Part shown: piece after piece, positions 7,369 to 13,381 of the stretch
How the letters are laid out: each line of letters opens with the position of its first letter
Position numbering within the stretch: the first letter of the stretch is position 1
NCBI GenBank assembly: GCA_023411115.1
Contig: JAEYPF010000005.1
Coordinates: forward strand, 1 to 13,568
From: Methanobacteriota archaeon
Lineage (GTDB): Archaea > Methanobacteriota > Methanobacteria > Methanobacteriales > Methanobacteriaceae
Direction: 5' to 3'
DNA: 13,568 nt
Program-made: the position numbers and the translations under genes
The notes under the pieces: model-generated
The model's database searches: none
Told to the model about the DNA's origin: nothing
The model's input: only the letters and a program-made list of their open reading frames with translations

Positions 7369-8733
7369 CTATATATAATACTCCCCAATAAAGAAGAGTA
7401 TCGTTGCTGACAAAATGAAAATTAAATAAACTACTGCTACCCGCTTTAGAAAGCTATCTTTAAACTTAAATTTGTTATTATAAAATAATAAAAATAAAAG
7501 GGGCAATACTGGAATAAAATATCTTCCCTGAACTCCATATAGTTTATTTAAGCCTACATAAGTCCATGTTAAATACTCAAATAAATATATCAACCCGGAT
7601 ATCAATAAGAAAGTTCCTATAATAATTGACTTCTTTTTAAAATCGATTTTAATGTCATTTTTATCTAAAAAGGGCAAAAATAACAGTAATGAAATAACAG
7701 CATAGTATATCGACTTTGGTAATGGATAACTAAAGCAATTAATTCCAAGCGATAACTTAAAATATCTTAGTGGATTTGTTACCAAATCATTCCAAATTAA
7801 TTGCAGAAAAAGAAGAGGACGCGGTAGAATAAACAAAAGCTGATCATATATTGAAATACCATTTTCAGGAATATAAAATCCTTTAGTAATAAAAAGCCAC
7901 AAAATGGTCACTATAAGACTAGTTGACAGTATGAATGCGAAGATAGTGATCTTTTTTTTATTATTTCCAAATTTATCAGCCGGAATTATAAGAAATAGGA
8001 AAGATAATAAGAAATAGGGCATTTTAGTTAAGCTGAGTGCTAAAATTACTAAAAACAAAATGATAATATATTTTAAGTTGATTTTTTTGATTTTATCATC
8101 CAAAGAGAACCTAAGAAAAAGAGCTATAGCAATAAAAGATAATCCTATTGTTAAACTATCAGCTGAAACTGCTGCAGACTCGAAAAGGGTTATTGGCAGT
8201 AAAGCTATCATTAAAAATCCCCATTTAAATACTGGAGTGATTTTGATTGATAAATAAATTAAAAACAGCCATAATATTAAATTTGCAAAACGAGCTATAT
8301 ATACCAAAATCAAAGGGGGCAAATTGAATACTTTTCCAACGGCTATGCTCAAAGCTGGCATTAGATAAGGAATTGGAGAGTAAGTTACTACTGCAATCTT
8401 TGATAAATCCGCAAAAACTTTAGTATCATTATCTATAGAAGTTTCCTTAAATAGCAGCGGCATATTTATTTTATGTTTCTCATTAACTACTAATTCCCAT
8501 TTTTCCTGAACAATTCCCATAGTATTCAATAAATCTACAGGAACATAAACTCCTGCCTTATTCCCTATTTTTTCAGGCATTAATTGTCCATCACTTATAC
8601 TATATGCTTTATAAAAGTGTGCATATTCATCAGGAACCTGAAAGGGAGGAACAGCCGCTAAAAATGCTATCCCATAGACCAACCCCAAAATAAGGAATAT
8701 ATGTTGTGGCTGGAGATTCAATTTAATTTTCAT
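7369..8733 (-). CDS. DUF2142-family multi-pass membrane protein, copy 2
   Basis: This 454-residue paralogue of the 5225-6604 gene has the same order of membrane segments, the same PPFQVPDEYAHFYKAY signature (D35, E36, H39) and the same ALLPITLFESAAVSADSLTIGL block. Function is unknown; a GT-C-like membrane sugar transferase is a reasonable guess only. Residues about 31-68 are encoded by DNA identical to copy 1 over 113 bp, although flanking parts differ in many positions. The C-terminus ends at GEYYI: an extra TA in a TATATA run shifts the frame and removes the last five residues found in copy 1, with homology continuing past the stop. A TATA box (TATATAAAA, 8764-8756) lies 27 bp before the ATG and no ribosome binding site is visible, so a leaderless transcript is likely, as for copy 1. 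Confidence 0.82.
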   Translation of the reverse strand: MKIKLNLQPQHIFLILGLVYGIAFLAAVPPFQVPDEYAHFYKAYSISDGQLMPEKIGNKAGVYVPVDLLNTMGIVQEKWELVVNEKHKINMPLLFKETSIDNDTKVFADLSKIAVVTYSPIPYLMPALSIAVGKVFNLPPLILVYIARFANLILWLFLIYLSIKITPVFKWGFLMIALLPITLFESAAVSADSLTIGLSFIAIALFLRFSLDDKIKKINLKYIIILFLVILALSLTKMPYFLLSFLFLIIPADKFGNNKKKITIFAFILSTSLIVTILWLFITKGFYIPENGISIYDQLLFILPRPLLFLQLIWNDLVTNPLRYFKLSLGINCFSYPLPKSIYYAVISLLLFLPFLDKNDIKIDFKKKSIIIGTFLLISGLIYLFEYLTWTYVGLNKLYGVQGRYFIPVLPLLFLLFYNNKFKFKDSFLKRVAVVYLIFILSATILFFIGEYYI

Positions 8734-8755
8734 CTTAAATGATCTGTAAACAATA

Positions 8756-8764
8756 TTTTATATA
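8756..8764 (-). promoter_or_regulatory. TATA box of DUF2142 copy 2, predicted leaderless
   Basis: The minus strand reads TATATAAAA centred about 27 bp upstream of the ATG complementary to 8731-8733, with no Shine-Dalgarno sequence between them. The spacing matches copy 1, although the promoter sequences themselves differ. Confidence 0.45.
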
Positions 8765-8779
8765 GTAATATACTTGTTT

Positions 8780-8826
8780 AAATTAGTAATACATTTAAGG
8801 TCGATTTTTATCCATAATGTAATAAA
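8780..8826 (+). repeat. Intergenic repeat, short divergent member A
   Basis: The core at 8794-8821 (TTTAAGGTCGATTTTTATCC, then ATAATGTAA) matches member B at 9026-9053 with a few substitutions. The preceding AAATTAGTAAT also resembles AAATTTTTAAT in B. It is the weakest of the three members. Confidence 0.4.
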
Positions 8827-8977
8827 GACGAGGATTTAACTTCCAAAGTCATTACGCAAACCCTTTAATCCAATCTCCATTATATCGGATTTAAATTCAC
8901 ATTTGTTAGTCATAACGATGTTAACTTAATAAGTAATATAAAAATACATCTTTACAAAAGAATTTTAATACTAAACA

Positions 8978-9061
8978 GGAGAAGTTAATGCCCTAGTTAA
9001 AATGCATAAGACAAATTTTTAATCTTTAGGGCGATTTTTACCTATAATATAACATATTTTT
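8978..9061 (+). repeat. Intergenic repeat, member B
   Basis: It aligns over about 84 bp with 13105-13189. Shared blocks are AAGTTAA, TTAAAAT, ATAAGACAAATT, TTAAT, ATTTTTACCTAT and TAACATATTTT. The terminal inverted repeats that are nearly perfect in member C are degraded here, with only AAAATGC against GCGATTTT hinting at the inner stem. It lies just past the 3' end of dapB. Confidence 0.55.
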
Positions 9062-9089
9062 AATTATAAAATATTAAAATAAAAAATAA
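9061..9089 (-). terminator. U-rich terminator after dapB
   Basis: Read on the minus strand, the bases directly after the dapB stop are TTATTTTTTATTTTAATATT followed by TTATAATTA. This is a long U-rich stretch of the type that ends archaeal transcripts. Confidence 0.55.
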
Positions 9090-9092
9090 GCC

Positions 9093-9923
9093 TCATCTTT
9101 TCATTTTTATACCCAGAACATCCCCCATGTCACTGATTTTTCCTTCAGGGGATTCCACAACATATTTCACTGCTTTAATTACTCCAGCTACAAATACCTG
9201 TCTGCTATGCGCTCTGTGTACAATTTCAATTCGCTCTCCTTCTCCTGCAAAAAGTACAGTATGATCTCCAACAATATCTCCACCACGAACTGCATGTACT
9301 CCTATTTCTCCTTCCGTTCGTGCACCTGCAATCCCCTGCCTACCATAGACACATGTTTCATCTTCATTTCTTCCAAGCGCCTCAGCTATAACTTCATAAG
9401 CTTTAACAGCTGTTCCTGATGGTGCATCCTCTTTATATTTGTGGTGGGCTTCTATTATTTCAATATCGTAATCATTGAGAATCTTTGCAAGATCTTCAAT
9501 GATTTTGAAGAATATATTCACGCCTACTGCCATGTTTGGAGCAATAACTGCTTTTATTTTATTTTTTTCAATGGATCCTTTTATTTCAATCAGTTGCTCC
9601 CCTGAAAATCCAGTTGTACCTACAATTACATTAACGCCGCACTCTGCTGAAGTTTTGATTGTACCCACAGCTGCATTTGCTATAGTAAAATCAACGAGAA
9701 CATCGGGCTTCTTAGCCTTTAAAACCTCAGCAAGTTTTTGTGCACCATTTATTGGAACACCAATATTTCCTAAACCTATTTTTTCACCTATATCTTCTCC
9801 CTCAAGAGGAGTATTAGGTGCCCCTATTGCTGCTATAACTTCCATATCGTCCTGTTTTAATATAGTTTTAATTATTTTAGAACTTATCCTTCCGCCTGCG
9901 CCTGTTACAGCTATTCTAATCAT
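9093..9923 (-). CDS. dapB: 4-hydroxy-tetrahydrodipicolinate reductase (DapB)
   Basis: DapB reduces 4-hydroxy-tetrahydrodipicolinate with NAD(P)H to tetrahydrodipicolinate in cytoplasmic lysine biosynthesis. The 276-residue length is normal. Visible motifs: N-terminal nucleotide-binding GAGGRI at residues 8-13, DFT at 78-80, VGTTGFS at 101-107, APNMAVGVN at 128-136, and the active-site block EAHHKYKEDAPSGTA at 158-172. That block includes catalytic H160 and K164 and the substrate-binding SGT. The ATG start has AGGAG at 9937-9933, 9 nt upstream. It lies 60 bp behind the efflux transporter on the same strand with no terminator between, so it is probably cotranscribed. Its usual pathway partners dapA and aspartokinase are not in this window. 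In an organism with pseudomurein walls the product would serve lysine rather than peptidoglycan; this depends on the inferred taxonomy. Confidence 0.96.
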   Translation of the reverse strand: MIRIAVTGAGGRISSKIIKTILKQDDMEVIAAIGAPNTPLEGEDIGEKIGLGNIGVPINGAQKLAEVLKAKKPDVLVDFTIANAAVGTIKTSAECGVNVIVGTTGFSGEQLIEIKGSIEKNKIKAVIAPNMAVGVNIFFKIIEDLAKILNDYDIEIIEAHHKYKEDAPSGTAVKAYEVIAEALGRNEDETCVYGRQGIAGARTEGEIGVHAVRGGDIVGDHTVLFAGEGERIEIVHRAHSRQVFVAGVIKAVKYVVESPEGKISDMGDVLGIKMKR

Positions 9924-9983
9924 CTTGTCAATCTCCTGTTAATAAATTTAACATTCCTTTTCTGTTTTACATGTATTTGCATG

Positions 9984-11456
9984 CTATTTTGTTTTCTCTA
10001 TCCACTCTTTAGAAACTTCTTCTTGAGCTATAGGCGCATCTTCACCTAAAGGTATTTCTTTAAGGAAGAATGCAACAACCAGCCCTGCAAATGCCAGTAC
10101 TATGGCTGCAAGGAAAACATTCTGGATAGAAAGTACCAAAGCCTGAGTTTCACTCAAAGAAACTGTAATTGTACTTCCTAAAGTGAAATTCATAATATAT
10201 CCAAATATTGGAACGAATATTATAGTACCTACATTTCTAAAAAACCGCATTGAAGCTGTTACAATACCTATATCTCGCAAAGTAAATGCATTTTGCACTG
10301 CTACATTGAATATGTTATAAGCCATTCCTGAACCAATACCAAGAACTGTTGAATAAGCTATCAGCAAATAGTAAGGTGTATTCACATTCATTGTAGCGAG
10401 AAGCACAACTCCAATTCCAGTTATAACAAATTCAGCAATTACAAGCTTTTTATATTTTCCAGTCCATGATATGATTTGTCCAGTGATTAATGATGCCATT
10501 GTAAGGCTAAAAAGCATAGGGATCATGAGGAACCCTGCATTAGTAGCACTCATACCTAAAACACCTTGTGCAAATAAAGGAACATAAATTATCCCACAAA
10601 ACATCAATGCAGCTGCTAAAAAGCTTTCTACTGCAGATATGGTGAATATTGAATTTTTAAATAGGCTTAAAGGCAAAATAGGTTCTACAGCTTTTTTCTC
10701 GGCCAGAATGAACAACATAAACATAACTCCTGAAAATACAAAAAGTCCTGCTATTCCAGCTAATAGGGATGTATTTAGATCTCCTGCAAGTGTTACTGCC
10801 AGGAACAGTGCACTTAAAGTTAATGTAAAGGTAATGATCCCTGAATAATCAATGACTTTTTTAACACCATCCAATTTGAAGTTTGGAAGAGAATAAAGAA
10901 TTATAGTCACAGCAGCGATCCCAACTGGAACATTTACAAAAAATATCCATCTCCAACCCAATGTATCTGTAATTACGCCGCCAAGAATTGGTCCCAAAAC
11001 GTCTGCAACTCCAAATACTGATGCAAGTATTCCCATGTATTTGGCTCTTTCCCTTGGGCTGAAAATTTCTCCAACCACAATGAATGGGAGTGTTAATAAA
11101 ATTCCACCCCCAATTCCCTGTAGTCCTCTAAATATAATCAGTTGAAACATGCTGGTTGCAAAACCACACATGACTGAAGCTATAACAAATAGGATAATTC
11201 CAGCAACTAAAACATGTTTTCTACCGTAAATATCCGATAATTTACCAAAAAGGATTACTGCAATGGTTGAAGTCAACATGTAAATTGTAAACGGCCATAC
11301 ATAGTATTCCATCCCCTGTAGACTGCTAATGACTTTTGGCATAGCTGTTGCCATGATTGAATAATCAAAGGCAGCTACAAGGAGCCCAACCATCAATCCT
11401 GCCATGATCATGATTATTTTATTTTTAGCAAGAGTATAATGGCTTTCATAATTCAT
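9984..11456 (-). CDS. MFS multidrug efflux transporter, DHA2 (EmrB/QacA) family
   Basis: This is a likely proton-driven drug exporter of the cytoplasmic membrane with about 14 helices. With the ATG chosen here it has 490 residues. D31 lies in helix 1 (AAFDYSIMATAMP). Motif A, GKLSDIYGRK, is at 71-80. The antiporter motif C region, GVADVLGPILGG, is at 149-160, followed by WRWIFFVNVPVG at 168-179, a hallmark of DHA2 transporters. An upstream in-frame GTG at 11465 would add three residues, but its GTGAT fits better as the ribosome binding site 4 nt before the ATG at 11456. Its place downstream of a TetR regulator and a DUF169 gene fits inducible efflux. The exported compound cannot be read from sequence. 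Confidence 0.92.
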   Translation of the reverse strand: MNYESHYTLAKNKIIMIMAGLMVGLLVAAFDYSIMATAMPKVISSLQGMEYYVWPFTIYMLTSTIAVILFGKLSDIYGRKHVLVAGIILFVIASVMCGFATSMFQLIIFRGLQGIGGGILLTLPFIVVGEIFSPRERAKYMGILASVFGVADVLGPILGGVITDTLGWRWIFFVNVPVGIAAVTIILYSLPNFKLDGVKKVIDYSGIITFTLTLSALFLAVTLAGDLNTSLLAGIAGLFVFSGVMFMLFILAEKKAVEPILPLSLFKNSIFTISAVESFLAAALMFCGIIYVPLFAQGVLGMSATNAGFLMIPMLFSLTMASLITGQIISWTGKYKKLVIAEFVITGIGVVLLATMNVNTPYYLLIAYSTVLGIGSGMAYNIFNVAVQNAFTLRDIGIVTASMRFFRNVGTIIFVPIFGYIMNFTLGSTITVSLSETQALVLSIQNVFLAAIVLAFAGLVVAFFLKEIPLGEDAPIAQEEVSKEWIEKTK

Positions 11457-11460
11457 AACT

Positions 11461-11465
11461 ATCAC
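11461..11465 (-). promoter_or_regulatory. Ribosome binding site that decides the MFS start
   Basis: GTGAT on the minus strand is complementary to the AUCAC near the archaeal 16S 3' end and lies 4 nt before the ATG at 11456. The longer ORF that starts inside this site at GTG is therefore unlikely to be the true reading frame start. Confidence 0.55.
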
Positions 11466-11486
11466 TTCTATTTTTCTAATTGTTTA

Positions 11487-11498
11487 TAGCGTTCGCTA
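11487..11498. repeat. Inverted repeat TAGCG-TT-CGCTA upstream of the MFS gene
   Basis: TAGCGTTCGCTA has 5-bp arms with a 2-bp centre and lies about 30 bp before the MFS start. The same two words occur in opposite order at 12317-12330 (CGCTA-TTTT-TAGCG) at the TetR stop codon. It may be a regulator site or a processing hairpin; chance cannot be excluded. Confidence 0.35.
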
Positions 11499-11561
11499 AG
11501 GGTTTAACTTCTTTTAAATCATATACATTTCAAAAACGGCAATATAACAATTAGCTAAAAA

Positions 11562-12248
11562 TTATTCTTCCTTAAAGAACATTTTAGTTCTCATCTCTCC
11601 TAAATTAGAAATTATACGAGATAAATCACTTCCAGGAATACTAACCATGATATCTTCCTGATTAATATCCATATTTTTCCTTGCTGCAACGTCGCCGAAT
11701 CCGTAAGTGACCTTTCCGGCCATATAAGGCGTTGCAGCCATTGAACTGCATACTGGGACAGCATCAGTACCTATTCCATGTGCTCCTGAATTATATGCAT
11801 TTGCATGGAGTATTTCCATCCCCTGTTTCGCATTGCAGACTATAAATATCACATCAGGATCAAATTCTGCCTTATTTAAAGGAGCGAAAGTAATTGCGCT
11901 AAAAATCCCAGGGTTTATGTATTTTTCATTTTCCCTTGAACGCTGCACTGCAGGGATGTTCTTATATAGGCCGTTTGGGACCATAAATGCACCGCTTTGT
12001 ACATTTGAAGGGTATTCGCGCATGTCTTTAAGTCCGGAATATCTAGCACCACCCATACATGCTTCCTCTTCTAGAGTTGCATAAAATATTTCGCCTTTCA
12101 TGGCTTTCGTAAGTTTTGTACAGAATCTTGATTTTTCGATTTCCTTTTCAACGCTTTTTGGCTCTTCTACAGACCATTTTATTGCTACTGGTTCATTTTC
12201 TAATTTTAAAAGTTCATTTAATTTTTCTCCTAATTCATTATAATCCAT
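11562..12248 (-). CDS. DUF169 family protein
   Basis: This soluble protein of 228 residues belongs to the DUF169 family, widespread in methanogens and anaerobes, with no established biochemical role known to me. The N-terminal pattern LGEKLNELLKLENEPVAIKW and the block RFCTKLTKAMKGEIFYATLE are typical. Four cysteines are notable: C43, C64 in EEACMGG, C138 in FIVCNA and C167 in VPVCSSM. C43 and C64 lie in family-conserved positions and could bind a metal, cluster or cofactor (inference). An in-frame GTG at 12257 would extend it by three residues, but that GTG is part of the GGGGTG ribosome binding site, so the ATG at 12248 is preferred. It lies between the TetR and MFS genes and probably belongs to the same transcription unit. 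Nothing shows whether it acts on the same compound as the transporter. Confidence 0.88.
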   Translation of the reverse strand: MDYNELGEKLNELLKLENEPVAIKWSVEEPKSVEKEIEKSRFCTKLTKAMKGEIFYATLEEEACMGGARYSGLKDMREYPSNVQSGAFMVPNGLYKNIPAVQRSRENEKYINPGIFSAITFAPLNKAEFDPDVIFIVCNAKQGMEILHANAYNSGAHGIGTDAVPVCSSMAATPYMAGKVTYGFGDVAARKNMDINQEDIMVSIPGSDLSRIISNLGEMRTKMFFKEE

Positions 12249-12254
12249 ATTTAA

Positions 12255-12260
12255 CACCCC
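12255..12260 (-). promoter_or_regulatory. Ribosome binding site that decides the DUF169 start
   Basis: GGGGTG on the minus strand ends 6 nt before the ATG at 12248 and matches the anti-Shine-Dalgarno CACC. The longer reading frame begins at the GTG inside this site, which makes that start improbable. Confidence 0.55.
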
Positions 12261-12316
12261 TAATTTTTAAATACCACATTTAAATTTCATTTTAAAGCTA
12301 TGATTTTAATTTTAAT

Positions 12317-12330
12317 CGCTATTTTTAGCG
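12317..12330 (-). repeat. Small hairpin across the TetR stop codon
   Basis: The minus strand reads CGCTA-AAAA-TAGCG, a 5-bp stem with a 4-base loop that includes the TetR stop codon (TAA at 12327-12325). No U-tract follows, so it is not a typical terminator. It might stabilise or separate messages within the operon. Confidence 0.35.
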
Positions 12331-12972
12331 TTTCATTAACATATGAAGAAATAAATCTCCTATATCACTGGTAAATTTCGGTTCATCAATTCCCCTGCTT
12401 TCCAGCATTTCTTTAGCCCAGTCACCCATATTCACCTTACCATTGTAGATTACTGATAGAAGAATAGCTGCTTCTACAGGATCCACATCTGGCCTTATTT
12501 CACCATCATCTATACCTTTTTGTATCGAATCTATACCTACAGACATTATTTCTTTGAATAATTCCCTTACTTCCTGGAATTCCTCGCTGCTGTTCATTTT
12601 GTCCATATCAAATTGTTTTTTAATTGATGTGGGGGAATACAGAAGCCTGAAATAATCAGGATATTTATTAGAAAACTCCCTATTTGCATTTCCATATGCT
12701 ATAAACTTTTCAAAGCCAGTATTTACTTTTTTAACCTCTTCTTTAATCATTTCATCCCAAATTCGGATACCACGTAAGACTATCGCAAAGTACAATGATT
12801 CTTTATTTTTAAAATAAAGGTAAAGTGTACCTTTGCCAAGACCAACCTCCTTTGCTATTTCATTCATTGAAACTTCATTAAAATCTCTATCAACTAATAA
12901 AGTTCTAGCAGCATCGATAATATCATTTCGACGCTGCTCTTTTTCTCTTTCCTTCCATTTTGCAAGTGACAT
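12325..12972 (-). CDS. TetR/AcrR-family transcription regulator
   Basis: This 215-residue ligand-responsive repressor has a DNA-binding domain at residues about 12-60. It contains the classic block VSMNEIAKEVGLGKGTLYLYFKNKESL at 34-60, followed by an all-helical ligand and dimerisation domain that is too variable to suggest an inducer. The ATG start is supported by GGTGA 6 nt upstream (12983-12979). It is the first gene of the minus-strand cluster with the DUF169, MFS and dapB genes, so it likely represses its own promoter and thereby the efflux pump. Candidate operator half-sites lie in its leader region at 12993-13028. Confidence 0.93.
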   Translation of the reverse strand: MSLAKWKEREKEQRRNDIIDAARTLLVDRDFNEVSMNEIAKEVGLGKGTLYLYFKNKESLYFAIVLRGIRIWDEMIKEEVKKVNTGFEKFIAYGNANREFSNKYPDYFRLLYSPTSIKKQFDMDKMNSSEEFQEVRELFKEIMSVGIDSIQKGIDDGEIRPDVDPVEAAILLSVIYNGKVNMGDWAKEMLESRGIDEPKFTSDIGDLFLHMLMKR

Positions 12973-12992
12973 ATGATTTCACCTATACCAAT

Positions 12993-13028
12993 CATGACTA
13001 CTAAATCATGTTTATGACTCATCAGTCA
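12993..13028. promoter_or_regulatory. Candidate TetR operator region
   Basis: TGACT-CATC-AGTCA at 13015-13028 is an inverted repeat with 5-bp arms, similar in style to TetR-family operators. ATGACT occurs again at 12994-12999, 20 bp away, on the same strand. CATGA at 12993-12997 and TCATG at 13006-13010 form another inverted pair. All lie between the predicted transcription start (about 13032) and the start codon, where a repressor would block transcription. Confidence 0.45.
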
Positions 13029-13054
13029 GTAATATAACTTGTGGGTATTAGGAC

Positions 13055-13062
13055 TATATAAA
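13055..13062 (-). promoter_or_regulatory. TATA box of the TetR cluster
   Basis: The minus strand reads TTTATATA, identical to the iron operon TATA box, and predicts transcription from about 13032 with a leader near 60 nt. The plus strand here reads CTATATAAAG, so the box could also drive weak transcription to the right, into the hairpin repeat. Confidence 0.55.
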
Positions 13063-13104
13063 GATTTTGGTTTAAAGAAAACTTCAAATATGAATAAAAA
13101 ATCT

Positions 13105-13189
13105 GGAAGTTAAAAATATGCTACTCTTTAAAATAGATAAGACAAATTCTTAATTTTAAAGTCTATTTTTACCTATTGTAACATATTTT
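13105..13189. repeat. Hairpin-forming intergenic repeat, member C
   Basis: It is homologous to 8978-9061. It folds as nested stems: AAAATATGCTAC (13113-13124) pairs with GTAACATATTTT (13178-13189) at 11 of 12 positions, AAAATAGA (13130-13137) pairs with TCTATTTT (13162-13169), and TAAG/CTTA (13138-13141 and 13149-13152) forms a small tip. In a minus-strand RNA the single outer mismatch becomes a G-U pair. It could be a structured RNA or a small non-autonomous mobile element; no target-site duplication was seen. Confidence 0.55.
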
Positions 13190-13248
13190 GATAGTATCAA
13201 TTAATTTTCTCTATTTTAAACTAAAAATCATTGAAAATTATTTATCTT

Positions 13249-13301
13249 TATTTTTTAGTTTAAAAAATAGAATTCATTTTTAAAAAATATTTTATGAATT
13301 C
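13249..13301 (-). terminator. Double AT-rich inverted repeat, possible terminator of the XRE gene
   Basis: GAATTCAT (13270-13277) and ATGAATTC (13294-13301) form an 8-bp stem with a 16-base loop. Read on the minus strand, the stem is followed at once by TATTTTTT. Those bases belong to a second inverted repeat, TATTTTTTA-GTT-TAAAAAATA (13249-13269), with 9-bp arms. A hairpin followed by a U-run, 80 bp past the XRE stop codon, fits a terminator. Confidence 0.45.
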
Positions 13302-13381
13302 AAAATCAAATATCTATTGATTAATTTTTCCTAATTTCATCAATATATTATTCAGATATATAAAATTCCTGAATTCATGCT

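Larger units (their letters stand above)
8734..9092. other. Intergenic region with repeat elements and no supported gene
   Basis: The region holds the copy 2 promoter, two members of an intergenic repeat family (8780-8826 and 8978-9061) and the U-rich end of the dapB transcript. On the plus strand there is an orphan expression signal: TATAAAAAT near 8937-8945, AGGAG at 8977-8981 and an ATG at 8988 followed at once by CCC and a TAG stop. No longer protein can be supported on either strand. Confidence 0.55.
12973..13381. other. Intergenic region between TetR and XRE genes
   Basis: From left to right this gap contains the TetR ribosome binding site and operator region, its TATA box, a hairpin-forming repeat (13105-13189), two adjoining AT-rich inverted repeats (13249-13301), and about 80 bp without recognisable content before the XRE stop codon. 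GAATTCAT occurs at 13270 and 13371, and in inverted orientation at 13294. No protein-coding ORF is supported. Confidence 0.6.

Noticed and set aside
8836..8913. A 25-codon ORF on the minus strand (MTNKCEFKSDIMEIGLKG and onward)
   Set aside because: It is very short and has no ribosome binding site or convincing TATA box. I recognise no homologous family and it may be chance, so it is not listed as a gene.
9475..9942. A 155-codon plus-strand ORF antisense to dapB
   Set aside because: The dapB reading frame has all catalytic motifs; this frame is an open shadow with no ribosome binding site evidence.
11457..11465. Longer MFS start at the GTG of 11465
   Set aside because: The GTG is the first part of GTGAT, a better ribosome binding site for the ATG at 11456.
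12249..12257. Longer DUF169 start at the GTG of 12257
   Set aside because: The GTG belongs to the GGGGTG ribosome binding site in front of the ATG at 12248.
13105..13189. Insertion sequence remnant
   Set aside because: The inverted ends and repeat copies are compatible with a small mobile element, but there is no transposase fragment and no target-site duplication, so it is reported only as a hairpin-forming repeat.
13249..13301. CRISPR-like or mobile element ends suggested by repeated GAATTCAT
   Set aside because: The copies have no regular spacing and no spacer-like units, and no transposase is nearby. A terminator or chance AT-rich repeats explain them better.
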